From CAIYTF01 sp963664845 (GTDB taxonomy: Bacteria; Bacteroidota; Ignavibacteria; Ignavibacteriales; Ignavibacteriaceae): a stretch of 64,000 nucleotides of DNA. Below are positions 18,401-26,853 of this stretch, one piece after another; the stretch's first letter is position 1; each line of letters begins with the position of its first letter. The DNA lies in assembly GCA_963664845.1 (NCBI GenBank), contig OY761615.1:1984001-2048000 (forward strand). Reading direction: 5' to 3'. The notes under the pieces were generated by a model, which made no database searches, was not told the DNA's origin, and saw nothing but the letters and a program-made list of their open reading frames with translations. The translations under genes were made by a program, and so were the position numbers.

Positions 18401-20942
18401 CATGCTTGGCGATCCACTCGTACGACTGGCCGTACCTACGAAACCGAATTTAACTATTCTTGATTCCAATATTGTTGTGGTGAACGCAGCATCGCCTAAC
18501 GACGGTAAAAACTCTTTGGATTCCGTTCGCGTGGTCTATAAGAATTACGGCATCGCAACAACTGACAGCGTTGATCTAAAGTTTGAAGATCACTATGAAA
18601 TAGCAGGCAGCGACTCAGTCATTTTTTCCAGGGAGTTCCGCGTTCCACCGGTTGGTTTCTGCGATACGTTGCTTGTTGTTGTGCCCACCGAAAACAGAGC
18701 CGGGAAACATCTGTTCACAGTCAAACTTGATCAGTTGAAAAAAATTGATGAGTTATACGAAGACGATAATGAGGCATCCCTGCTTACGAATGTTGCCTCG
18801 CTCTCTGTTAAAGTTATCACACCAGGCAACTTTTCAGCTCAGCCAACATCAGTAACCCTGTTGGGGTCAACCGCCATGCCTGACTCCCATACAAAAGACG
18901 TGATTGTGCAATTTGATACATCGGAAAGTTTTCCTTCACCTCATTTGGTATCGGCCAATCTGGATACGTTCTTTACCAAAATACCATTGAGTTCTTTACC
19001 AATGAATAAACGTTTTTGGGGAAGAGTACGTTTTAACCAGGCAGATACAGCATGGAGCAACATCTTCCAGATTTACAAATCTGCAAAATCATTCCCCTTC
19101 CTCCTTGAAGATGATTACAGTTTTAATCAGATGAACAAATCAGCAGTGACCTTTGAAAATGGTCTTAAAATCGCTTCTGATTCAGTCCACATTGAAGTTA
19201 GATCGAGCGGTCAGGGAGTCAATTCCGGTGCCGTCAACAGAAACGGCGTTAATCTTCTGGATAATTCATCCGGTTGGGGCGTCGGTGTTGCCGTCATTGA
19301 CCCCGTTACTCTCAAAGCCGATACCGGGAAATTCTTTTATTATGGCGCCACCCCTGCCAATGCGGACTCGTTGGCAAAGCTTCTTAACCGGGTTCCAGCA
19401 GGCAAACTCGTTTGCCTCGTTGTGATAACGGACGGAACTGATAGCAGAACCCCCGCATTGATTAGCGCCGTCAAGGCTTGCGGCAGTAAACTTTTTGAGG
19501 GTCTGGTTATTCAAGAACCATGGGCGTTTATGGGAATTAAGGGGGGGAAAGTTATTTTTGAGAAAAAGGAAAGTAACACATATACTGGTTTTGTAACCTA
19601 TGATACGGCATTCTTTCATCGCCCTGACAATGGCTTCCTTACAACAGCAGCCATATCACAAGCATCAAAATACACTTCAGCATATTTGGATGCTTCAGTG
19701 CCTGGCACTTCAGCAATTGTTGTGAAACCTATCGGATACAAAACCAACGGAACAGCCGATACGTTAACTGCACTTTCTTTTAATGCTTCAGGTTTGGCGG
19801 ATATTTCTGAAATTTCCCCAACAACTTATCCGTCACTTAAATTTCTCGTAAATCTTCAAAAAGCTGCGGATACCACATCGCCCACGCTGCGTTCTTTTGG
19901 CGTAAACTATGATGGACTGGCTGAGCTGGGAATAAATTATCAATCCGTCGCCAGCCTGAGCAACACCTTTATGGTTGGCGATACCGCAAGATTTGCCATC
20001 ACTTTGAACAACGCGGCCGCAGTTAAAGCAGATAACATAAAGATCACAGCCGAAGTGGTCTATAAGGATAATTCCAAGACACCCATAGACACGAGGACGA
20101 TTTCGACCATTCCACCCGAAAGCAGATTAACCTATCAAATTCCCTATGGCATTGGTGTCGGCGATAAGGACCGAACACTGCGTGTAACCATTGATCCGGA
20201 TAATTCCATTAAGGAATATTATAAAGACAACAACGTTTATAATCTTCCGTTCACGGTAACAAATGGCGCAACCGATACTGCCTATGTTCAATTCTCCGTG
20301 AAAAAAGATTCGGGTGCTTCAATTTTATCGCATGTATTCGAGGGAGACTTTGTTGACGGAAGATCTCTCTTTCAGGTTGAAATGTATGATTCATCACTGA
20401 ACGCGGTGAGTGACACAACGTTCATCAAAATCTTTTTGGATGACAAACAATATTTTTATGATTCGCTGCAATATAAGTTTAACGACTTCGCCAACCCCAA
20501 GATGACTGTTTCCTTCCAACCGAAGAACTATACTCTGTCTCCGGGCGAACACACGGTTCAGATAACCGGGGTTAGTGGTTCACGAAAAGTGGCAATCGAT
20601 ACCACCATTAAGTTCACCGTGAGTAACGATTTGAAACTGTTGTCGGTATATAATTATCCGAATCCCTTTAACCCGGCCAAAGGCAACACTTATTTCACGT
20701 TCCAGGTTACCTCGTTGCCCGACGAATTGCAATTGAAAATTTACACGGTAAGCGGAAGACTGATACGGAAGATCAATCAGACTGCCGCCGAACTAACGAC
20801 CGGCTTCAACAAATCGCTCTCTTGGGACGGCCGTGATGAGGATGGCGATATGGTTGCCAATGGAGTCTATCTTTATAAAATACTTGTTAAGCAACATGGT
20901 AAATCAGTTGAGACTATTTCCAAACTTGTTATAATCCGTTGA
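15492..20942 (+). CDS. Giant C25 (gingipain/PorU-like) cysteine peptidase with T9SS sorting domain
   Basis: 1,816 residues with a signal peptide (MRYLSLIGLLSIIFCQTGTS). An N-terminal gingipain-type propeptide is followed by the C25 domain at about 620-990: catalytic His853 in SYIGHSATRTWDN and Cys884 in VTDFGCSTNRF. CARDB-like beta domains follow (about 990-1110 and 1470-1600), with an extra insert between. The end (about 1719-1816, YNYPNPFNP then GVYLYKI) is a T9SS type A/FlgD-like sorting domain. Relatives include PorU, the T9SS sortase that cleaves cargo sorting signals and attaches cargo to surface lipopolysaccharide, and secreted gingipains. This protein is much longer than PorU of Porphyromonas, so sortase versus secreted protease is undecided. 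It is third in the glycosyltransferase operon. Confidence 0.88.
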   Translation: MRYLSLIGLLSIIFCQTGTSQNVNAKTALHNNGFEITVQSPMLHRSFAKSGSNTVIDYTDYTDPSKAGTLKLPYQDLIIAVPPNSKPSITLSPIKSEIIANASVRLNPKQVWNGKDAYELEEQTRPTAQVTSLPLQFEVVNYFWYRDLYCAHVRVRLAAYNYSGNSVDELSSYKISVSIPGGISTALKPYVPHNEFEQQFSAGIANADIAETLRSAQPKPQNDPTLDWISLGSTYVKIGVCEDRIYRISRHDLENLGIGTSAIQPYTLKIFESGTEIPIFVSSPDSTVFASSDYIEFYGKKNYSKISPRLVNPDTEPYYTYLNVFSDTSVYFLTWGGNSGKRAPIQNSSLTGISETLEYYTDFIHAEKDAIFQDVSATDPYKNQDPTRLDAKAWFNDYVYGGNNSTGIVNVQASDVIPGKNASIYSRLISSGSDVQYNSHSLSLALKVFPNKTSDTLTTSVDQRTINRNDIVVLRGNIPSDSIKTGLNTICVRNWKNGTSVNNLLLDWVELEYPRALKAKNDSLYFEYLDSNMVTAPRILKVSNLSTTLQDTAYTVYRIKPSIAKITGAVKSGNSLSFSDNVGFGSAYYIIANTMINEAKPLYQKKKTFTNLRNPSRKADYIAIAHPSMLGAATTYTGFIKDHYKTDTTLVMVDDIYDEFAYGYPVPSSIRAFLKAAFQNWQSPKPSALMILGQACYDYKNYYDQQKHDQTNFNLVPSYGEPVSDTWYTMFGDTSLPLQQMLVGRLPAKKEADILDYLTKHQKYVSQRLDLWNKRALLFSGGDAADTNQLKQLKAVNDQIVSSAAAPKPLSMNSDHFYKIKKGETTYSFGPFDASYVQRALDIGGLFISYIGHSATRTWDNSIDDPNQLLNKNAKSPLVTDFGCSTNRFAEPNVSAFGELFINTGQTISYLGNSSFGFLNTTTTVPQMFYSILLKDSVRQIAQAHFNAKLRMFTNLGTSNAYRIFALTNLMLGDPLVRLAVPTKPNLTILDSNIVVVNAASPNDGKNSLDSVRVVYKNYGIATTDSVDLKFEDHYEIAGSDSVIFSREFRVPPVGFCDTLLVVVPTENRAGKHLFTVKLDQLKKIDELYEDDNEASLLTNVASLSVKVITPGNFSAQPTSVTLLGSTAMPDSHTKDVIVQFDTSESFPSPHLVSANLDTFFTKIPLSSLPMNKRFWGRVRFNQADTAWSNIFQIYKSAKSFPFLLEDDYSFNQMNKSAVTFENGLKIASDSVHIEVRSSGQGVNSGAVNRNGVNLLDNSSGWGVGVAVIDPVTLKADTGKFFYYGATPANADSLAKLLNRVPAGKLVCLVVITDGTDSRTPALISAVKACGSKLFEGLVIQEPWAFMGIKGGKVIFEKKESNTYTGFVTYDTAFFHRPDNGFLTTAAISQASKYTSAYLDASVPGTSAIVVKPIGYKTNGTADTLTALSFNASGLADISEISPTTYPSLKFLVNLQKAADTTSPTLRSFGVNYDGLAELGINYQSVASLSNTFMVGDTARFAITLNNAAAVKADNIKITAEVVYKDNSKTPIDTRTISTIPPESRLTYQIPYGIGVGDKDRTLRVTIDPDNSIKEYYKDNNVYNLPFTVTNGATDTAYVQFSVKKDSGASILSHVFEGDFVDGRSLFQVEMYDSSLNAVSDTTFIKIFLDDKQYFYDSLQYKFNDFANPKMTVSFQPKNYTLSPGEHTVQITGVSGSRKVAIDTTIKFTVSNDLKLLSVYNYPNPFNPAKGNTYFTFQVTSLPDELQLKIYTVSGRLIRKINQTAAELTTGFNKSLSWDGRDEDGDMVANGVYLYKILVKQHGKSVETISKLVIIR

Positions 20943-20982
20943 TTACGTTAATTTTATTATACAATAATTGCAGGACTCCAGA

Positions 20983-22326
20983 ATGAAAAGGTTATTTACA
21001 GTCAGTTTTCTCCTTTTTCTTGTCGTAACTAGTTTCGCTCAGATGAATCCCCTTCCGGGACAGGCGCCAAATGCACTCACCGGTGGATTCGGTTTGACCT
21101 GGATTGATGGTGCCCCGACCTATGCTTTTCGCGTTCGACCCGATATCTCTTTCAAAAACTTTGGTATTGGGCTCGATCTGAATCTTGAATTTGATGCAAG
21201 CGGCAATCTGCGGAAAGAAAACTTCAACACCGCATCCGATTATCTTTCGATCATCAGATACGTACGGTATGGATACAAAAAAGATCCTGTTTATGCTCAG
21301 ATAGGTGCCGTTGATTATTACACCCTCGGTCATGGAAGCATCATGTATCAGTATTCCAACTCACCAAGCGTGGACAACAGGAAGATCGGTTTAGTCTTTG
21401 ATCTCAACATGGACAAATGGGGCTTTGAATCCATTTACAGCGATTTCAGCGAAGGGTCTGTTGTTGGAACCCGTTTGCACATTAAGCCGTTGCAGTTCAC
21501 TTCACTAAGCGTTATTCCGATTCTTTCCGGCCTGGAAATTGGTGCTTCATTCGCCGGTGATTTTAACTCAAAGGCAGGCGTTGAATCAGGCCTCCTGGAT
21601 CCAAAGACGCAGGCATTTACGGCTACTGTAGATAATGGCTCAATGAGCGAGTTTGGCTTTGATATTGGGTTACCCTTGCTTAACTCTTCCGTTTTAAATA
21701 TTGAATTATATACTGATTATGCAAAAATTGTAAACTTTGGAGACGGTATATCCTCAGGCCTGTTGTTTAACTTTAATGGACTCGGCCTGGCAACTGCCTC
21801 ACTCAAATTCGAACGCCGCTGGAACAGCAAAGAATATATCCCATCCTATTTCGGTTCGTTGTATGAAATCGAAAGATTTAACGCAACATATAATTCGCCA
21901 ATTACTACGGTCACCAGTAAAGCAAACGAACTTCGCGCGGCTATTGACCCGCAAAACGGTTTCTTCGGATCACTCACCGTGGATGTGCTTCATCTATTGA
22001 CTATATATGGCGGCTATCAGCGATTGGACAAGAACCCACAGAGCGGAATATTGAATATGCGTGCGGAGGTCGCACCACCTTCTGTGCCGTTTGTTGCTCG
22101 TGCAGGCTATGACAAGACAAATATAATCGACGAAAAAGATCTCTTCACGCTCGACAACCGTTCAGCTCTTTTTGCCGAATTGGGCTACAAGCCTTATTCC
22201 TATTTGCTCGTTTCAATGATATATCAATGGACGTTTACGCCAATGCGTGACAAGGATGATAATATTATTGGATTTGAACCCCAGAAAAAGATTGAACCGA
22301 GAATTTCGTTCATCTACCCCTTCTAA
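20983..22326 (+). CDS. Outer-membrane beta-barrel protein, unknown function
   Basis: 447 residues from the ATG at 20983; an upstream TTG would add five residues before the signal peptide and is less likely. The signal peptide is MKRLFTVSFLLFLVVTSFAQ. The rest alternates hydrophobic and polar residues with many aromatic girdle residues and ends PRISFIYPF, with the terminal phenylalanine expected of a barrel recognised by BamA. It follows the C25 gene by 40 bases and is probably co-transcribed, so a role with the T9SS protease (shuttle, pore or substrate) is an inference. It is not a recognisable PorV. Confidence 0.75.
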   Translation: MKRLFTVSFLLFLVVTSFAQMNPLPGQAPNALTGGFGLTWIDGAPTYAFRVRPDISFKNFGIGLDLNLEFDASGNLRKENFNTASDYLSIIRYVRYGYKKDPVYAQIGAVDYYTLGHGSIMYQYSNSPSVDNRKIGLVFDLNMDKWGFESIYSDFSEGSVVGTRLHIKPLQFTSLSVIPILSGLEIGASFAGDFNSKAGVESGLLDPKTQAFTATVDNGSMSEFGFDIGLPLLNSSVLNIELYTDYAKIVNFGDGISSGLLFNFNGLGLATASLKFERRWNSKEYIPSYFGSLYEIERFNATYNSPITTVTSKANELRAAIDPQNGFFGSLTVDVLHLLTIYGGYQRLDKNPQSGILNMRAEVAPPSVPFVARAGYDKTNIIDEKDLFTLDNRSALFAELGYKPYSYLLVSMIYQWTFTPMRDKDDNIIGFEPQKKIEPRISFIYPF

Positions 22327-22344
22327 GAATTTATTCTCTATTTA

Positions 22345-22381
22345 AGCACCCTGAATCCATTCATAATGGGTTCAGGGCGCT
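22345..22381 (+). terminator. Inverted repeat after the C25 operon
   Basis: CCCTGAATCCATT (22349-22361) pairs with AATGGGTTCAGGG (22365-22377) with one G-T pair, extended by AGC/GCT outside. No T-run follows, so it may be a weak terminator or RNA-stabilising hairpin. Confidence 0.55.
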
Positions 22382-22618
22382 CATCTTAAAAAACTGTTTC
22401 CATACAAAACAACAGTCACACCAAATCAGATACATCCAAACGCTCTTTTCATACAACCTCTTTTTACCAGACCAGAACATTATCTTTTTAAGGAATTTGC
22501 GAACCTTTGCAACATAATTACGACGGCCTCCCCTCATTAAACTAATTTGTTGCGAAATCACCGCAGATATCTCCCTCTATCTTCAGCCACTAGTCAATCA
22601 TGGGTCGTAAAGAGCTCT

Positions 22619-23077
22619 CTACCTTCCAAATTGCGAGAGGTGATGATTCAGATGTGAAAATGCAAGTTTTCCCCACTCTTCCCGGCTGAGGTTGCCAAAT
22701 GCAGGATGTGCCACTTTTTTTGACGGACTAAACTGATAATAGAAATCATCAATCAGCTTGATCAACGCCACTTTATCCTTTTCCAAATTAATGGGTTTTG
22801 TACCACCTTCGCCTTGTTTCAGCTCTCTGAACGTTTCAACTTTCCCTTTAGGCGCTTGCATTCCGAGCATGATCAACCACTTTATCAATGTCTTTTGCAA
22901 AAGGTTTCCTCTGTAGTCCGATTTTTTCATTTCCATTGCAAGACGCAACTGATCAGCCATATGACAAATGGCTTCATGAGGAGTCATCTTACCCCAAAGC
23001 CGGGCATCAATATCATTAAGAGAGTTGATCCTCTCCAGAATTTCATTCTTCGCTTTTTCATTTGTAATAGATTTCAT
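22619..23077 (-). CDS. DUF1569 domain protein (DinB-like fold)
   Basis: 152 residues of the DUF1569 family, related to the DinB/YfiT four-helix fold. Characteristic parts are MTPHEAICHMADQLRLAM (about 31-48) and the C-terminal HPAFGNLSREEWGKL then AFSHLNHHLSQFGR, with histidines placed like the metal ligands of DinB proteins. Function unknown; such proteins are thought to be metal-dependent thiol-transferases or stress proteins. It stands alone between non-coding flanks. Confidence 0.8.
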   Translation of the reverse strand: MKSITNEKAKNEILERINSLNDIDARLWGKMTPHEAICHMADQLRLAMEMKKSDYRGNLLQKTLIKWLIMLGMQAPKGKVETFRELKQGEGGTKPINLEKDKVALIKLIDDFYYQFSPSKKVAHPAFGNLSREEWGKLAFSHLNHHLSQFGR

Positions 23078-23296
23078 TGTTCCTCATAATTATTACAAAA
23101 CACTGTGTAGGTTTAGTTACCGATTGTAGAACATGTGAACACAATAATGAACCCGTAACGAAAAGACCATGTAAACTAAAGCCAATAGACCAGGAATGTT
23201 TTATCAACAAGGTGGCGGTTCAACTGCAATTTACGTTTAACAAAAAATCCCTGAGAGAGCCGTTGCGCCGGCCATTTTAGGGCCTGGCGCCAATGC

Positions 23297-24187
23297 TTAA
23301 TACGGTATCGATTTATAGTAAATGATTAAAACGGTTGCCAGACAATATAAGATGATCGTGATGATCATGGGTTTGTCCGTCAACATGATATCAGTGGTGT
23401 TTTCACCCTGATCATATTTATATACCAGGAACATATACCTGAACACCCCGAAGACAACAAACGGAGTTGTATAAATAAGACCTTCGGTGTGGAATGCGTT
23501 AACCGTTCGTTGGGCCATAGTATAGAGAGCATAGCAGATGATAACAGCGGAGGCCGAGATAGTGGAAAGCTGATCAGTGAATTCTATGGAATAGTTCTCC
23601 AAAACGCGTCTCGTGGAAGACCCTTTGTCTTTTCCGACCCCGGTTAATTCGGAACGTCGCTTCATAATGCCCAGGAAGAGAGAAAGAAACATTGTGGTCA
23701 AAATAAGCCAACTTGAAATTTCAACATTAATTGCATAGGCCCCTGCCAAAACACGGAGCATAAACCCGCCTGCAATGCAAAAGATATCCACAAGTACTAC
23801 GTTCTTGGCATAAAAGGAATAAAACACATTGAGTACGAAATAGGCAATCCCGGTCATAAGGAATGCAAGACCCAAAGTTGACGCCAAAGCAACATAGGCT
23901 GCTAACAGTATGGCGGCAATAATAATTGCTGCGGCCACGGAAATAGTGCCCGCAGCAATGGGTCTGAATTTTTTCTTTGGATGCACCCGGTCTGCTTCAC
24001 GATCTGCAATATCATTCAGCACATACACCACCGATGAAACAAAACAGAATGCCAAAAAGCCAATAAGGATTCTCCCGGTATATTGGCCATCCAGTATATG
24101 CTTGGAGAATATCAACGGAATAAAAACAAAGAAGTTCTTAATCCATTGTTTGGCTCGGATCAGCTTAATTATTTCAACGGGGATCAT
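23297..24187 (-). CDS. UbiA-family decaprenyl-phosphate phosphoribosyltransferase
   Basis: 296 residues with eight to nine hydrophobic membrane segments. The first aspartate motif NDIADREADRVHPKKKFRP (about 58-76) is the signature of the Rv3806c-type subgroup, which transfers 5-phosphoribose from PRPP to polyprenyl phosphate. The opening IRAKQWIKNFFVF is also typical. In actinobacteria this starts decaprenyl-phosphoryl-arabinose synthesis; related clusters occur in many glycan loci elsewhere. It sits 6 bases after an extended SDR gene on the same strand, an operon in which the SDR may act on the same or a linked sugar. Confidence 0.85.
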   Translation of the reverse strand: MIPVEIIKLIRAKQWIKNFFVFIPLIFSKHILDGQYTGRILIGFLAFCFVSSVVYVLNDIADREADRVHPKKKFRPIAAGTISVAAAIIIAAILLAAYVALASTLGLAFLMTGIAYFVLNVFYSFYAKNVVLVDIFCIAGGFMLRVLAGAYAINVEISSWLILTTMFLSLFLGIMKRRSELTGVGKDKGSSTRRVLENYSIEFTDQLSTISASAVIICYALYTMAQRTVNAFHTEGLIYTTPFVVFGVFRYMFLVYKYDQGENTTDIMLTDKPMIITIILYCLATVLIIYYKSIPY

Positions 24188-24193
24188 GAGTAC

Positions 24194-25231
24194 TTAGAAA
24201 AATAATTTAAAAAATGTTAAAATACCCTGTTTCCATGGCACTCTGTGTGATACTCCGGAAGTGTGCTCAAATTTATGCAGGTTTTCAATATACCAGTTAT
24301 AATTCCTGATGAGGGCATCTTTGTTGGAAAATTTTGGTTTATAACCCAATATCTTCTCTGACTTTTCTATCGAAACAAATGAATCCTTGGAAGCCGTTTC
24401 ATAGACCCACTTATAGAGTGGTGAAAGTTTTAACGCTTCCAGAATACGCAGAGTCCAGATCACCGGTGCTTCGGGAGTACCCCGGATCTTCTTTCCGAAT
24501 CCGGCAACATCAAGCACAGCCTGATAGTCTTCCTTCATCGTCGTAAATTCCTTGGCACCGATATTAAACGTGTCATTAACCTGCTTTTCGTCAAGTGTTG
24601 CGGTGAGATAGATAGCATCGCATAGGTCTTCAACATCAAGAAGCTGATAGCGGTTATTGCCTTTGCCAATTACAGGGAAACCACAACCATCCTTCGCCCA
24701 ATCGTAGAGGACATGAAAAACCCCCAGACGTTCCGGCCCGATGAATGATTTGGGGCGTATGATGGGTACACAAAGACCTTCTTTTCTAAATTTCAAACAG
24801 ACTTCTTCTGCCTGAATTTTGGCTTTCCCATATGGTCCAACACCGTCAAGCTTATCTGTTTCATACAGCGGGTGATGATCAGGTATGCCATACACCGCGG
24901 TTGATGAGACATGGATCATTCGTTTCACTTTATTCCGCTTTGCTGCATCAAGCACATTGCGTGTTCCGTCAACATCAGTGGAAAAAATATCTATCTCTTT
25001 ATACAGGGGAAGGGCCGCAGCAGTATGAACAATAATGTCAACTCCGGCACACGATCTCACCAGCAATTCCTTGTCGCGAATGTCCCCCTCGATAATTTCA
25101 ATTTTATCCATGCAGTCTTCATAATCAAAAGGGGCAACATCAAACGATATGACCTCATGGTTTCTCTTTAATAAATACCGGACGAGGTTTATCCCAAGGA
25201 ATCCTGCCCCGCCTGTAATCAAATATTTCAT
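24194..25231 (-). CDS. NAD-dependent epimerase/dehydratase (extended SDR)
   Basis: 345 residues. Rossmann motif GGAGFLGINLVRYLL (7-21), acidic NAD-selecting residue after FDVAPF, active-site Ser in VSSTAVYG and Tyr-x-x-x-Lys in YGKAK (about 131-140). Most relatives are sugar-nucleotide epimerases or dehydratases acting in the cytosol. It is the first gene of a two-gene minus-strand operon with the phosphoribosyltransferase. A role in making a prenyl-linked or nucleotide sugar is an inference; the exact reaction is not evident. The divergent xdhA starts 194 bases away. Confidence 0.83.
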   Translation of the reverse strand: MKYLITGGAGFLGINLVRYLLKRNHEVISFDVAPFDYEDCMDKIEIIEGDIRDKELLVRSCAGVDIIVHTAAALPLYKEIDIFSTDVDGTRNVLDAAKRNKVKRMIHVSSTAVYGIPDHHPLYETDKLDGVGPYGKAKIQAEEVCLKFRKEGLCVPIIRPKSFIGPERLGVFHVLYDWAKDGCGFPVIGKGNNRYQLLDVEDLCDAIYLTATLDEKQVNDTFNIGAKEFTTMKEDYQAVLDVAGFGKKIRGTPEAPVIWTLRILEALKLSPLYKWVYETASKDSFVSIEKSEKILGYKPKFSNKDALIRNYNWYIENLHKFEHTSGVSHRVPWKQGILTFFKLFF

Positions 25232-25372
25232 ATTCTGTCAAGCTCCAATAAAAAAACAATTGTTATCTTAAAAATACACAGAAATTGTTAATGTCGCCCC
25301 GTTTCCAAAAAAAAAATAGGTTGTGTATTATCCCAAAAACATCAAGCCTTTGTCCCCTTCTTAAATTCTTCC

Positions 25373-25403
25373 TTGCTAATTCTCTTAAAAGCATGTAATT
25401 TTC
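25373..25403 (+). promoter_or_regulatory. Candidate xdhA promoter
   Basis: TTGCTA (25373-25378), 17-base spacer, TAATTTTC (25396-25403), close to the TAnnTTTG box. It ends 22 bases before the xdhA ATG. Confidence 0.5.
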
Positions 25404-25425
25404 GTCCCATTTATTTTTAAGAAAT

Positions 25426-26853
25426 ATGAAATCAACCATAGCATTTATTTGCAACGATCAGTTCGTTTCGCTCGAAATTAATCCCGCGCTCACCCTGCTG
25501 GATGTTCTGCGGACAAAGCTTACCCTTACCGGCACCAAAGAAGGCTGCCGCGAAGGTGACTGCGGTGCATGCACCATCCTCCTCGGAACTTTAGAACACA
25601 ACACCATATCCTATCATACTGTCAACTCCTGCCTATTACCAATCGGTGACATTCACGGGAAACATGTTGTAACAGTTGAAGGATTAAAAAAATCCGGGCT
25701 AAACCGCGTGCAAGCCGCGATGGTTGATCAGGGTGGAACACAGTGCGGATTCTGTACGCCGGGATTTGTAATGTCCATGACCACATATTTCATTAATGAA
25801 CTTAACCCTTCTCTTGATAGTGCCATTGCAGCTCTGGACGGGAATATTTGCCGCTGCACCGGCTATACAGGCATTAAGCGTGCATTTGACGAAGTCATCA
25901 ACGGCTTTACCAATATTGAATTCGACCAGGACAAAACACATATTGAACGGCTTATCGAAGCCGATATACTTCCGGCATACTTCACAGATGTTCCCGCCCA
26001 GCTTGCCGCCATTTCTGCGGATGACCAGGCAGAAGAGACCAACAGACACCAGCCAACCATCACCGGTGGCGGAACAGATCTTTTTGTGCAACGCTGGGAT
26101 ACCATCGGCGATGCCCACCTGCAACTGCTGAATAAGCTGCCTCACGAAGCAATCAGAATTGAAAACAATTTTCTCATCATTCCCGGGACCACTACTATAA
26201 GCACCATTGCCGGGTCTGAATTGATCTATTCTCTTTTCCCAAAACTCCGCACCTGGTTGGAGCTGTTCGGTTCTCTGCCCATACGAAACCGGGCAACAGC
26301 AGCAGGAAACATAGTGAATGCATCACCCATTGCTGATTTTGTTAACATACTTCTGGCGTTTGGTGCAGAACTGCACCTCACTGAAAACAACAATAAACTC
26401 CGGACTATCAGCCTTGCGGATTTCTACAAAGGCTATAAATCCCTTGATAAACTTCCAGGCGAAGTAATAAAGGAAATTTTGATCCCTGTTCCCGCCGGTG
26501 AATGCATGATGAATTATGAAAAAGTTTCTAAGCGTACCTATCTTGATATAGCGAGCGTTAACAGCACCTTCTATATAGAAGCAACCGATGGCTTAGTTAA
26601 CCGGGCCCGTATATCTGCGGGAGGTGTAGGTCCAATACCACTCTATCTGAAAAAAACATCCGCCTGGCTTTCCGGAAAACAAATTTCCCCCGATGTGGTG
26701 ATGGAAGCAGTGAACATTGCGAAATCTGAAATTTCACCCATTAGCGATGCACGCGGAACAGCAGACTATAAGCGACTGTTGCTGGGACAACTGCTTAAGG
26801 CACACTTTATTACGTTATTTCCTGAACTGCTTTCAATAGAGGAGGTAGTATGA
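25426..26853 (+). CDS. xdhA: Xanthine dehydrogenase small subunit (2Fe-2S and FAD domains)
   Basis: 475 residues. The N-terminal plant-type ferredoxin domain has Cys41, 46, 49 (GCREGDCGAC) and Cys69. The second [2Fe-2S] domain has Cys107, 110 (QCGFC) and Cys142, 144 (CRC). The FAD domain follows (TGGGTDLFVQ near 210, then IRNRATAAGNIVNASPIAD) with its C-terminal cap. It passes electrons from the molybdenum subunit to NAD or another acceptor. Fused FeS plus FAD domains are the XdhA arrangement. Its TGA overlaps the xdhB start (ATGA). No xdhC maturation gene lies next to it. Confidence 0.92.
   Translation: MKSTIAFICNDQFVSLEINPALTLLDVLRTKLTLTGTKEGCREGDCGACTILLGTLEHNTISYHTVNSCLLPIGDIHGKHVVTVEGLKKSGLNRVQAAMVDQGGTQCGFCTPGFVMSMTTYFINELNPSLDSAIAALDGNICRCTGYTGIKRAFDEVINGFTNIEFDQDKTHIERLIEADILPAYFTDVPAQLAAISADDQAEETNRHQPTITGGGTDLFVQRWDTIGDAHLQLLNKLPHEAIRIENNFLIIPGTTTISTIAGSELIYSLFPKLRTWLELFGSLPIRNRATAAGNIVNASPIADFVNILLAFGAELHLTENNNKLRTISLADFYKGYKSLDKLPGEVIKEILIPVPAGECMMNYEKVSKRTYLDIASVNSTFYIEATDGLVNRARISAGGVGPIPLYLKKTSAWLSGKQISPDVVMEAVNIAKSEISPISDARGTADYKRLLLGQLLKAHFITLFPELLSIEEVV

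Noticed and set aside
20983..22326. PorV, the T9SS shuttle protein
   Set aside because: It lies next to the C25 peptidase and is a barrel, but the N-terminal and internal motifs of PorV are not seen.
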